64,000 nucleotides of DNA from Owenweeksia hongkongensis DSM 17368. Lineage in GTDB: Bacteria > Bacteroidota > Bacteroidia > Flavobacteriales > Schleiferiaceae. Each line of letters opens with the position of its first letter. Position 1 is the stretch's first letter. Under the pieces are notes generated by a model that did not search any database, was not told where the DNA came from, and was given only the letters and a program-made list of their open reading frames with translations. The position numbers were made by a program, and so were the translations under genes. The stretch is taken from contig NC_016599.1 in assembly GCF_000236705.1 (NCBI RefSeq), positions 2,232,001-2,296,000 of the forward strand. The letters are read 5' to 3'. Positions 44,801 to 52,682 of the stretch are shown one piece after another.

Positions 44801-47800
44801 CGATTGAATCGCACAATTGTCTGTGCTACCATTATTGATATCAGCAGTAGTAATGCTGGCTGCACCGTTGGCATCAAGATAAACCGTGATGTTTTGTGCA
44901 CTTACCATTGGGCTTATAGTATCCACCACAGTGACTACCGCATTGGCCAAAGCTACATTTCCACTCTGGTCTTTTGCATAAAGCTTCACGATATTCTGAC
45001 CCATATCAGCACAGCTAAAATTGTCTTTATCCAACCAAAGGCTATCCACGGTACAATTATCAGTGGTTCCATTATTTACATCTGTTGGCAGTACCGATAC
45101 ATTTCCGCTACCATCAAGGTAAGCTGTGATATTTTGAGTAACCACCACTGGTGCTTGGTAATCTTTTACTATAACGATTGCCGTACCTGCGGTGCTGTTA
45201 TTTTTATTATCATGAGCGGTCACGGTAACTGTATTGGAACCGAGGTTGCTACAATTGAATTTAGTTTTGCTAACTGTAAAGAATAATAGGTTAGAACAGT
45301 TATCAGTACTAGCACTATCTAATTGAGAAGGTGCGATGGTCGCATTTCCAAATTGATCAAGTGAAACAGTAATTGACTTGTAAAGATGTAGCTCTGGACT
45401 AATGGTATCTTTGATTGTAATCCACGCATCTTTAGAATCTTTATTTCCACTAGCATCAGTAACGGTAAATGTTTTCAGGTTAAGACCGGTTTCAGTACAA
45501 TCAAATGTTGTTTGTGATAAACTCAAAGTGTAGGTACAGTTGTCAGAACTTCCATTATCTACATCAGTAGCGGTAACGGTAGCCACACCCGAAGCATCGA
45601 GGTAGGCAGTAATACTCTGCACTTTTGCTTCCGGACTGATAGTATCTAAAACAGTTACTGTAGCCGAAGCAGAATCCACATTACCATTTACATCAATAAC
45701 TGAAAGGTACACGGTATTGGCTCCTGCATTTGAACAACCAAAACTAGTTTCGCTAAGACTGAAGCTTGCCACCCCACAGGCATCTGTAGATCCATTTTCA
45801 ATATCAGCTGTGGTAATAGTAGCATTTCCACTTGCATTAAGATATACAGTGTGATTTTGAGTTACAACTGTTGGTCGGACCGTATCGAAAACCTCAGAAT
45901 GAAAAGTCAATGATGATGAATTTCCATTGATATCTTTAGCATGAACGGTAATAGGCAAGTAACCAACATGAGTACAGGTAATTGTATCAATGTCATAATA
46001 TGCCGTGTCAATACCACAGCTATCCGACACCATACCGTTGGATACAAATGCATTAGTCGGCACCATAACTGGCATATTGCCTGATGCATCCAAGTGGATT
46101 TCTACAGTATCAGCGGGAGTTATTGGCAACTGAATAGTTGGTGCAACTGTATCTACCACAGTTACTATTGCTGTAGTGCTGATTGAATTATTGTTTACAT
46201 CCTTAGCGGTGAATGTGATCGTATTTGCACCTACATTGCCACAATCAAAATCATATTTAGATAGTATAATAGTGTCCAATCCACATGCATCTGCAGTACC
46301 ATTGTCAATAAAAGTGGCATTGATGCTGGCGCTTCCCGAAGCATTAAGGTAGGTAGTAACATTTTTTACTAGGATTGATGGCTTCACCGTATCAAGCGTG
46401 GTAACCGACAAAGTTCTCACTCTGGTGTTACCCGTCTCGTCAGTAGCAGTAAGATTTACAGTTTGCTGACCTAGGTTAGTGCATGTGAAAGCGTATTGAC
46501 TAGCAATAACAGTATCCAAACAAGCGTCAGTAGCAAAGCTAAGAAGTATGTTTGTATCCAAATAGGCATTGCCATTCACATCTAAATATACCTGCTGCGC
46601 TACTGGCTGTATTACCGGGCTTATAGTATCTACTACAGTAATCTGTACTGAATCTATACTTTGATTGCCATGTATATCATATCCGATAACAGATATCTTA
46701 TGAATTCCCACATCATCACAACTAAATGTACTTCTTCCCAGAGAAACTGAATCAACACCACAATTATCGCTACTAGATACCACTACATCAGCTAAAACTA
46801 ATGCTCCGTTTCCACTTGCATCCAGAGTAACAGTTGCTGGCCGCGTAGAGATTGTGGGGGCTTCATTGTCAACCACTATAATTTTCTGAGTGTAAATCTC
46901 CTGCTTGCCAGTGGTATAACTATATACATACCATGTTAAAGTTGTTGTACCTACTGGATAAGTTCCACTTGCATTGGTGTTATAGGTTCGATCATTATAA
47001 ATTGAAAAGCTTCCACAATTATTAGTGGTTGAAATTGTAGGAAGAGTCACGTAGGCGTTACATTGACCATTAGTTCCTACCTGCACGCTTACATCTGAAA
47101 AATTGAAAGAGGTATCAGCTACCGACACAGTAAAGCTTGCTGTAGTATCATTGCCTTCGGCATCACTAACTTTAAAACTATAAACTGTATTTCCAAAATT
47201 TAAGGTAGATCCGCTTGAAGGGCCTGCCGTTTGTGAAACTGTAGCTGTTCCGGTACATCCATCTACACCTTGAGGCATAGTGAAATTGTATACCGCCTGA
47301 CAGTTAGCATCTCCATAAATAGTAGTATCGGAGGGAAAATTTAAAAACCGAGGTGGCTTTGCATCTTTAAAACTTACCATGAAAGTGGTGTGGGAACTTC
47401 TACCGGTAGTATTATCGGTAACAGTAATACCCACAGTATCCCCAGTTTTGGGCAAACTCCAATTAGGCACCGGAGTAGTTCCCTCTGTCCACGTCTGTCC
47501 CATATAATTCAAAACCGTAGTGGGATTAGGGTCGCATAACGCTGTTATAGTATAGTAGCTGGAAAGATCGCTAGCAGCGATAGAGTATGAAGTTTGATAT
47601 GGTGGACAAGTGTGTATTGCTACATCCGGAGCATTTATGCCTGGCACATTTACACCAGTAATGGTTTGTGGATAAAGGCTTGCACATCCCTCTTCCGTTG
47701 TAGCTGCTGTTCCTGCTATGATTTCAAAATCAACCACATTATTCCCACAAGCAGTTAAATTAAAATCCCAGTATACCCAGTTGTTCTCAGTATTTGCGCT

Positions 47801-48169
47801 CCCACATGCACCTGGCAAAAATACAATATCACCATTGGCCTGTTGTAGCCCTACGGTATCTACACCATTGGAATAGCCAGTAGCGTAGGTAGTTGTTAGA
47901 GCTCCTGGTGTTCCATTTTGTATAAGACGATACTGCAATGGATAACTTGATACGGAAGTAGCATGTCCATGCCAATGTTCAATCCAAACGCGGGTATTGT
48001 TACCATTTGGAAAATTACCTATCTGATAACCTACTAAAACACCATGGCCGAAAGCCACAGAACCCAGCAGGAGTAAGAGAAGAGTAAATAATTTTGATGG
48101 CTGGCCAATTTTGAGCAATGAATGGCACCATTGCAAAAAAACAGAGCCTGGAGTAGAGCAATGCTTCAT
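41801..48169 (-). CDS. Giant T9SS-exported repeat adhesin (HYR/Ig-like repeats)
   Basis: 2122 residues from the ATG at 48169; a start at 48226 is open but gives an untypical leader. A hydrophobic signal (about 28-43) is followed by a unique N-terminal domain (to about 240), two HYR-like domains, 14 tandem units of about 80 residues (about 435-1565; typical unit: QNITVYLDANGAASIT, then NGSTDNC, then FDCSDLGANTVTLT), four HYR domains (about 1565-1890), two Ig/PKD-like segments, and a type A T9SS sorting domain (last ~80 residues, from LDLYPNPSNGVITIDI). Conserved DNC and FDC cysteines suggest one disulfide per unit. The role is probably adhesion or surface structure. An OmpA-family gene follows. 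Confidence 0.9.
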   Translation of the reverse strand: MKHCSTPGSVFLQWCHSLLKIGQPSKLFTLLLLLLGSVAFGHGVLVGYQIGNFPNGNNTRVWIEHWHGHATSVSSYPLQYRLIQNGTPGALTTTYATGYSNGVDTVGLQQANGDIVFLPGACGSANTENNWVYWDFNLTACGNNVVDFEIIAGTAATTEEGCASLYPQTITGVNVPGINAPDVAIHTCPPYQTSYSIAASDLSSYYTITALCDPNPTTVLNYMGQTWTEGTTPVPNWSLPKTGDTVGITVTDNTTGRSSHTTFMVSFKDAKPPRFLNFPSDTTIYGDANCQAVYNFTMPQGVDGCTGTATVSQTAGPSSGSTLNFGNTVYSFKVSDAEGNDTTASFTVSVADTSFNFSDVSVQVGTNGQCNAYVTLPTISTTNNCGSFSIYNDRTYNTNASGTYPVGTTTLTWYVYSYTTGKQEIYTQKIIVVDNEAPTISTRPATVTLDASGNGALVLADVVVSSSDNCGVDSVSLGRSTFSCDDVGIHKISVIGYDIHGNQSIDSVQITVVDTISPVIQPVAQQVYLDVNGNAYLDTNILLSFATDACLDTVIASQYAFTCTNLGQQTVNLTATDETGNTRVRTLSVTTLDTVKPSILVKNVTTYLNASGSASINATFIDNGTADACGLDTIILSKYDFDCGNVGANTITFTAKDVNNNSISTTAIVTVVDTVAPTIQLPITPADTVEIHLDASGNMPVMVPTNAFVSNGMVSDSCGIDTAYYDIDTITCTHVGYLPITVHAKDINGNSSSLTFHSEVFDTVRPTVVTQNHTVYLNASGNATITTADIENGSTDACGVASFSLSETSFGCSNAGANTVYLSVIDVNGNVDSASATVTVLDTISPEAKVQSITAYLDASGVATVTATDVDNGSSDNCTYTLSLSQTTFDCTETGLNLKTFTVTDASGNKDSKDAWITIKDTISPELHLYKSITVSLDQFGNATIAPSQLDSASTDNCSNLLFFTVSKTKFNCSNLGSNTVTVTAHDNKNNSTAGTAIVIVKDYQAPVVVTQNITAYLDGSGNVSVLPTDVNNGTTDNCTVDSLWLDKDNFSCADMGQNIVKLYAKDQSGNVALANAVVTVVDTISPMVSAQNITVYLDANGAASITTADINNGSTDNCAIQSLSLSKTAFDCSDVGANTVTFTAVDASANSTTAAVTVTVMDTINPTVVTQNITVSLDATGSATIAVSDIDNGSSDNCGVHFSSLDITNFDCTDLGANTVTLTVLDNNGNSKTAKATVSVEDNTDPTVITQDISVYLDANGAASITVSDVNNGSFDNCAIQNLSLDKTTFDCSDLGVNTVTLTGVDGSLNSASVSATVTVIDTISPLVYAQNHMVYLDANGAASITTADINNGSTDNCAIQSLSLSKTAFDCSDVGANTVTFTAVDASANSTAAAVTVTVMDTINPTVVTQNITVSLDATGSATIAASDIDNGSSDACGIQSMSLDVTGFTCTELGANTVTLTVTDNNSNVSVKTATVTVVDNVTPIMATQNITIYLGATGNAAITPSDVNNGSTDNCGITTYSLDISTFDCADLGQNLVILSATDASNNTGTKSAFVTVLDTIDPAITNLPATITAYAPANQCAANVQWPAIIGSDNCGVSMVTTSKANGALFQLGTTVVNVTVTDASSNTISQSFNVVVVDTVAPSVSNVPTNYTVIPNTNSCDAVVNWIEPVAIDNCGGVTWTKSHLPGATFPVGNTTVTYTATDSDNNATTVSFVVTVTDQVAPVVSGVPANITVSADAGSCDATVSYTMPAVSDNCSGAVISSSHASGSVFPIGTTTVTFTATDGANNVTTASFTVTVEDKQSPIISSMPANDTVGSCGATYTYAMPVATDNCSNVSVVQTSGLPSGSIFPAGITVNTFKISDANGNDTVVSFTLVVVPQGMPNLPSLLEICANMPAVELSFGQNMVWSGKGIIAAGTQFDPAAAGAGRHQLSYVFTDGMGCDVSGSISVTVLPQPIKPVVSRIGSTTLSTGNYNTYQWYRDGVLIPGATNQNYAYNLGGNYQVMVTNNSGCENYSHGMVVGQAGGGIGIEENLFGDLDLYPNPSNGVITIDINRNELEELSLVIFNTAGKMVYELTEQTSYEGKLSIDLSHLPDATYMLRITSGGEVAVKRVVIY
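43867..44165. repeat. Near-identical internal duplication in adhesin gene, copy 1
   Basis: About 299 bp that recur at 44587-44885, exactly 720 bp (three 240-bp units) away, with only a handful of differences. It covers the end of one repeat unit and most of the next. Neighbouring units are far more diverged, so this is a recent duplication or gene conversion. Confidence 0.85.
44587..44885. repeat. Near-identical internal duplication in adhesin gene, copy 2
   Basis: Partner of 43867-44165. At protein level it spans the C-terminal part of unit 9 and the N-terminal part of unit 10, matching units 12 and 13. It is a potential site for unit gain or loss by recombination. Confidence 0.85.
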
Positions 48170-48906
48170 GATATATTTAATTAATTGATTACTTATTTTA
48201 AGATCGGATAGACATAGAAATCCCATCTTTCCTCTTAGAGGAAAGTTTAAAACCAGGTAGCTATTTCAACTATTAGCTAAGGTTTTGTCTCAGTTTGTAA
48301 AAAGTGGATTTGGAGTCTACGATTGATTTAATTTGGAGTTTGAGTATTAAAGTTTCATTGACGAATATTTCCACATTATGTAGAAATACTCCGCTAAAGT
48401 AATTTTTTAGTTCACTAAAAATCACCTAACTCACTAAAAAACAAAACGTTGTAAAGTATATTTTCAATAAAAAAAATACTCAAGCTTTTAATAATCACTA
48501 TTTTGTGATAAATCATTTTTTGAAAAAAAAATTCACTTTTTTTTCTCATCTATTTTAAAAATGTTCACTTCAAAAAGAAATATCATCCCACATTTTATAA
48601 TTCCATAGATAATGCAGGAGTTGATTTGAATTAACGTAGTTCAAATCATTTACAAAAAATAGTGCTTTTTGGAGTCTTTGATAGGAAGGGCCTCATGCAT
48701 TTGCAACTATATCATTTCTTAGTTTTGATGTCCATTCTAAAAGCTTGACTTTTGCTGATGTTTATAAAGGCAATTTATATCAGTCACCCACAGTTAGCTT
48801 AAGATTTGTTCAGACACTGATACTCCATTCTTTTCATAATACCCAAACTTTTCGCGCGAGGTGGCAAAAGGAAAATCCAAAACTGTTTTGAAACTACAAC
48901 GAGCTC
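48170..48906. other. AT-rich upstream region of the adhesin gene
   Basis: About 740 bp without a supportable gene. It contains a perfect 18-bp inverted repeat at 48404-48421 (TTTTTAGT-TC-ACTAAAAA) and a repeat of its right half, TCACTAAAAA, at 48431-48440. These lie about 240-270 bp upstream of the adhesin start and could be an operator. The rest is AT-rich with no recognisable feature. Confidence 0.5.
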
Positions 48907-48938
48907 TTGCGCAACTAATGAATAATACATTATATTTG
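48907..48938 (+). promoter_or_regulatory. tRNA promoter
   Basis: TTG at 48907-48909 and TATATTTG at 48931-48938, an exact match to TAnnTTTG, with 21 bp between. It lies about 32 bp upstream of the mature tRNA 5' end, suitable for a short 5' leader. Confidence 0.7.
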
Positions 48939-48970
48939 CCGCCCGATTTCAAAAGAAACGGGACTAAATA

Positions 48971-49044
48971 GGGCCCTTAGCTCAGTTGGTTAGAGTAGAT
49001 GACTCATAATCATTTGGTCCGGGGTTCGAGCCCCCGAGGGCCCA
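48971..49044 (+). tRNA. tRNA with CAT anticodon (elongator Met, or Ile2 if modified)
   Basis: 74 nt folding as a full cloverleaf: acceptor GGGCCCT/AGGGCCC, D arm with AGCTCAGTTGGTTAGAGT, anticodon loop CTCATAA, T arm with GGTTCGAGCCC, discriminator A. CCA is not encoded (CTA follows). A CAT anticodon serves Met, or Ile AUA after lysidine modification. The G-rich acceptor and TTGGTC variable region resemble tRNA-Ile2, so I leave the identity open. The first acceptor pair is G-C, which argues against initiator tRNA. Confidence 0.93.
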
Positions 49045-49050
49045 CTATAA

Positions 49051-49078
49051 AACCCTTGCGCCTAGCGTGAGGGTTTTT
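49051..49078 (+). terminator. Intrinsic terminator of the tRNA gene
   Basis: ACCCTTGCGC and GCGTGAGGGT form a 10-bp stem with G-U pairs around CTA, followed by seven T. It starts 6 bp after the tRNA. Confidence 0.85.
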
Positions 49079-49152
49079 TTGTGCCCGAGGGTGCAGAAGT
49101 TTATCCCGGTGAAGCGATAGCGGATATCGGGAAGCCCCCAAGGCCTCACAAA

Positions 49153-49185
49153 TGAAACCTCCTGTAAAAGCGTGGAGGTTTTTAT
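49153..49185 (+). terminator. Second hairpin downstream of the tRNA
   Basis: AAACCTCC and GGAGGTTT pair around an 11-nt loop and are followed by TTAT. It may back up the tRNA terminator or, read on the minus strand, stop the AarF-kinase operon, whose stop is about 60 bp away. Confidence 0.5.
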
Positions 49186-49247
49186 ACCTATTTGAAGCTT
49201 CCGTAGATAAGAAAACCTCTGCTGGTTCCACAGGTTGCGTCACCCAT

Positions 49248-50903
49248 CTACAAATTCCTATGCCTCAAAATACTAATCACCAACCACAACCCAAGCAGCC
49301 CCGAAATCACAAAACCTATAAATCCAATGATGGGAACATTATCAAAAACATAAGGGGGAATATTGGCCAGCACAATAAGGGATGAGCCAATAATAAGGGC
49401 TGCTACCAATATGGATACAGAAATACGGTTACTTACTATATCAAAGGTTTTGTAGAGATCTCCCAGGTTTTGGTGCTTAAACTCCATCTGGAATTTCCCC
49501 TCGCGCATTTTCTTAACAATAGACTTAGCATCAGAAGGCAGCTCTTTTAAAAATATGGAACCTTCCTCCAGTATATCAAAAGCCCTGCTGCCCATTCGTT
49601 TGGGGTGGTATCGTTTTATCATTAGCTCCTTGGCATAATGACGCAGGTTTCCAAACACATTATAATCCGGCTCAAGCTGCTTGGTAACGCCTTCCAAAAC
49701 TGCCATAGAGCGCATTAATAAATAATAATTCCGCGAAAGCTCGATAGTGTTGTCTGTGAGTATATTTCTAAATCGCTGAATGCGGTCACTAAGTGGAAAG
49801 TCATCCAGTGACACAGTCTCAAATACTTCGAGCATTTCATAAAGATCGCGCTCAAAAGCCCGCTCATTGGGAATGGAGCTGCTGATAGCCATTCGCTGTA
49901 AAACGCCCGATACTCTGCTTATATTTTTACGGGACATGTGTATCATAAGCTCAGCAAGGTCATCTTGCTCTTCCGGCAAAAAAGATCCCATTATTCCAAA
50001 ATCCAAAAAGCACACACGTCCATCATCCAAAATAAATACATTGCCCGGATGTGGATCGGCATGAAAAAAGCCATGCTCAAATATTTGCTTAAAATAAAGG
50101 TCAGTGCCTAATGCAGCCAGCTTATCAAACTTTTCGGTATGCTTGTCGCGAAGTTCTTTTAAATCGGATATCTTGGTTCCCGATACCTCTTCCATACAAA
50201 TGAGCTTGTAGGTACACATTTGCTGATACACTCGCGGAACGTAAATGCGATCATCCTTTTTAAAGTTCTCTCGAAAACGATTGATATTAATAGCTTCCCG
50301 CTTAAAGTTGAGCTCTTCCATTATGGCAGACTCAAAAGAGTCTATCAACCGGAAAGGCTGGTAATTTTCAAGCTCCTTAAAGTTTTTTAGCAACAGCCCG
50401 GCTACATCACGAATTATCATGAAGTCATCTTTGATGGTAGCTTTTATTCCCGGCCTTTGAATTTTGAGAACCACTTTCTCTCCAGAGTATAACTCAGCTC
50501 TATGAACCTGAGCTATGGATGCTGACGCCAAAGCCTCAGAATCTATCGACCGGAAAAGCTTCTTCCGATTGCTCCCGAGCTCTTCATCAATCACCTTTTC
50601 CACCTCAGCAAATGAAACTGGCTCCACCTCGTCCTGTAGATGCTCCAGCTCCTTTATCCATTCTTCGGGCAATATATCGCGCCTATTGCTGAGCAGCTGA
50701 CCCAACTTTACATAAGTAGGCCCTAGCTCCTGCAGCAGTAAGCGTATGCGCTCAGCTCTGGAACCTCCATGCTTTCCATTGCCATGCTTTGAAGCTTTGG
50801 TACGCTTAAAAAAATTGCGCAACGAGCGCTCAGCCACCAGATCTGCAAAACCATACTTGGCGAAGGTTTGTATTACCTGGCGATAACGGGAAATTCTACT
50901 CAT
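49248..50903 (-). CDS. ABC1/AarF/UbiB-family kinase-like protein
   Basis: 551 residues of the UbiB/AarF protein-kinase-like family. The signature KxGQ region is TYVKLGQLLSNRRDILPEEW (about 75), the Ala-rich loop is ASASIAQVHRAEL (about 128), and catalytic-type HADPHPGNV and FLDFGIMGS follow near 285-310. Two C-terminal membrane segments (about 500-545) anchor it. UbiB-type proteins support quinone synthesis or lipid handling; the substrate is not inferable. It overlaps the phasin-like gene by 4 bp. Confidence 0.92.
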   Translation of the reverse strand: MSRISRYRQVIQTFAKYGFADLVAERSLRNFFKRTKASKHGNGKHGGSRAERIRLLLQELGPTYVKLGQLLSNRRDILPEEWIKELEHLQDEVEPVSFAEVEKVIDEELGSNRKKLFRSIDSEALASASIAQVHRAELYSGEKVVLKIQRPGIKATIKDDFMIIRDVAGLLLKNFKELENYQPFRLIDSFESAIMEELNFKREAININRFRENFKKDDRIYVPRVYQQMCTYKLICMEEVSGTKISDLKELRDKHTEKFDKLAALGTDLYFKQIFEHGFFHADPHPGNVFILDDGRVCFLDFGIMGSFLPEEQDDLAELMIHMSRKNISRVSGVLQRMAISSSIPNERAFERDLYEMLEVFETVSLDDFPLSDRIQRFRNILTDNTIELSRNYYLLMRSMAVLEGVTKQLEPDYNVFGNLRHYAKELMIKRYHPKRMGSRAFDILEEGSIFLKELPSDAKSIVKKMREGKFQMEFKHQNLGDLYKTFDIVSNRISVSILVAALIIGSSLIVLANIPPYVFDNVPIIGFIGFVISGLLGLWLVISILRHRNL

Positions 50904-51235
50904 TTTATCAGAGGCTCACTTCCCGAATTTTTACTTTCCAGCACAGTCACCCTTTTCTGTAATTCTTCTACCTGCTTTTGCAGTTGCTCAAGGTCTTTCC
51001 TGCGGGCAATGTCCATTTTGTTCAATGCTTTTTCCATCCATTGCTGCAGCTCACTTTCTACAGCTTCTTTTGAACTTGCTGAGTCTTTCCTAAAATCTTT
51101 CGCGATCTTTTCGCCTTCTTCTCGCGATAAGCGACCGCGATCGATAAGGTCATCCACCACTTCATCCATTTTAGATTTAGCCAATGATAATGCGCCAAGG
51201 CCCGTGTATACTATTTTCTTGAATGTATCTTCCAT
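50900..51235 (-). CDS. Phasin-like coiled-coil protein
   Basis: 111 residues: an N-terminal helix TFKKIVYTGLGALSLAKSKMDEVVDDLIDRGRLSREEGEKI, then a coiled coil ending LEQLQKQVEELQKRVTVLESK. The pattern matches the phasin/PhaF-like small proteins found upstream of aarF genes in other bacteria. No polyhydroxyalkanoate genes are in the window, so a granule role is not supported here. ATGA overlap with the kinase gene shows coupling. Confidence 0.8.
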   Translation of the reverse strand: MEDTFKKIVYTGLGALSLAKSKMDEVVDDLIDRGRLSREEGEKIAKDFRKDSASSKEAVESELQQWMEKALNKMDIARRKDLEQLQKQVEELQKRVTVLESKNSGSEPLIK

Positions 51236-51390
51236 TGTATTTTGTTTTAAAATTGAAGTAGAAAGACTAACGCCTTTTTACCTGTTAAGGTTTACCCCAT
51301 AAATGATTTAACAATAGATTAAGAATTGAGGCTATAACACTAGCCAACTCCGACTTCCGGATAGAATAATATTCTTTATCAAAAAACTCA

Positions 51391-51422
51391 AAATGCCGCC
51401 TCAGATAACCGAAGCGGCATTT
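51391..51422 (-). terminator. Bidirectional terminator after the metal-efflux operon
   Basis: AAATGCCGC and GCGGCATTT form a 9-bp perfect stem around a 14-nt loop, with T-runs in both directions. It lies about 35 bp after the adaptor gene stop on the minus strand. Confidence 0.88.
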
Positions 51423-51455
51423 TATCTAGGATTAGATGACCTATTTCAAATTCAT

Positions 51456-52667
51456 CTAATGACTATGCTCCAGCTCGCTCTTCTGCATTTCGCCCACCAG
51501 ATAGTAAGCTCCGTTTTGCACAAACTTTGCATCTGCCGGTACTTTCTCATAAAACTCGATAGCTACCCAGCCATTGGCAGCAGCTCCTTTTTTTACTCTC
51601 ATAGGCTTGTAAGACTGCTCACCATCATGTGAATCCACCTCCATAAATACCACCTCTTCTTCATTCATTTGTGCAATGGCAGCTTCTGGCAAAGCCTGCA
51701 CCGAAGCACTATCGGTAAGTATATGTCCTTGTATATACATGCCGGGAATTAGCTTACCACTTTTGTTTACAATATCAGCATGCACATGCACCGCTTTGGG
51801 ATCCTCTTCAAAAACCTTCCCAACCGAGAAAATCTCTGCACTTAGCACCTTTCCGGGAATGGTTTTCACTTCAAATTCTACCATTTGCCCTTTTTCAACC
51901 TTGTACACATCTTTCTCAAATACCATAAGATCGGCATGGATATGATGGGTATTTACAATTTCAAAAAGGTCCTTTTCGGCAGATACATATTGTCCCGTTT
52001 TTATTTCCACAGCAGTGATAGAACCCTCGATGGGTGCCACTACGGGTATTCGATCATAAAATTTCCCTTCCTGAATTTGCTTTGGGTTTAAGCCCAACTG
52101 ACGCAGCTGTGATTCATGTGAAGCCACTTTACCTTGAGTACTCAGGTAATCAGCTTTTACCTGCTCAAACCCTTTGCCGCTGGCTACCTCTTCCTTGTAG
52201 AGCTTCTCTTGGCGCTCATAGTTTTTCTTCAAATATTCAAGTTGAGAATAGGCGTCCAAATACTCGCTCTGAAACTGTGTGATATTGGGATGACTTAGAT
52301 AGGCCAACACTTGCCCTTTTCGCACATCATCGCCCTCTATCACTTCTATACTTTGGATGTTTGCACCAAAAATAGCCGTCACCGTGGCTTCATTTTGAGG
52401 TGGCACCTTTAAGCTGCCGCTTACCCGAACGCCACCACCGAGAACCTTTTGCTGTACTGGCCCTATTTTTAAATTCAGCACTTTGGCTTGCTCAGAGTTT
52501 AATCGTACTATTCCTTGATTATCATGTTCATGCCCATGTTCCTCATGAGCGTGTCCATCGCGAACACCTTCCTCACCAGTATTTTCGCCAGCCTGTTTAC
52601 ACGAAACCACCGCCAGACCCATCATCAGGGCTAGCAGTATTATTTTATAATTAATTGAAATTTTCAT
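51456..52667 (-). CDS. RND efflux periplasmic adaptor (CusB/CzcB type)
   Basis: 403 residues. A lipoprotein-type signal ends at Cys23 (LAVVSCKQ). A His-rich stretch follows (about 37-51, DGHAHEEHGHEHDNQ), likely binding metal in the periplasm. Then come barrel-sandwich hybrid, helical hairpin (about 125-185) and beta-barrel domains of the membrane fusion family (VEVIEGDDVRKGQVLAYLSHP, GQYVSAEKDLFEIVN). It bridges the pump and outer-membrane channel. It starts 15 bp after the CzcA-TolC fusion gene. Confidence 0.92.
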   Translation of the reverse strand: MKISINYKIILLALMMGLAVVSCKQAGENTGEEGVRDGHAHEEHGHEHDNQGIVRLNSEQAKVLNLKIGPVQQKVLGGGVRVSGSLKVPPQNEATVTAIFGANIQSIEVIEGDDVRKGQVLAYLSHPNITQFQSEYLDAYSQLEYLKKNYERQEKLYKEEVASGKGFEQVKADYLSTQGKVASHESQLRQLGLNPKQIQEGKFYDRIPVVAPIEGSITAVEIKTGQYVSAEKDLFEIVNTHHIHADLMVFEKDVYKVEKGQMVEFEVKTIPGKVLSAEIFSVGKVFEEDPKAVHVHADIVNKSGKLIPGMYIQGHILTDSASVQALPEAAIAQMNEEEVVFMEVDSHDGEQSYKPMRVKKGAAANGWVAIEFYEKVPADAKFVQNGAYYLVGEMQKSELEHSH

Positions 52668-52682
52668 TCTTAAAAATCTTTA

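Noticed and set aside
42101-45286. Several plus-strand open frames opposite the adhesin gene
   Set aside because: They are antisense shadows of the repeat units, with Thr/Ser/Ile-rich translations and no start context.
43867-46400. Regularly spaced repeats of about 240 bp resembling an array
   Set aside because: The repeats are in frame within one large open reading frame and encode protein domain units; spacing and unit length do not fit CRISPR.
49079-49243. Small minus-strand open frame downstream of the tRNA
   Set aside because: It reads through the tRNA terminator hairpins and has no protein family features.
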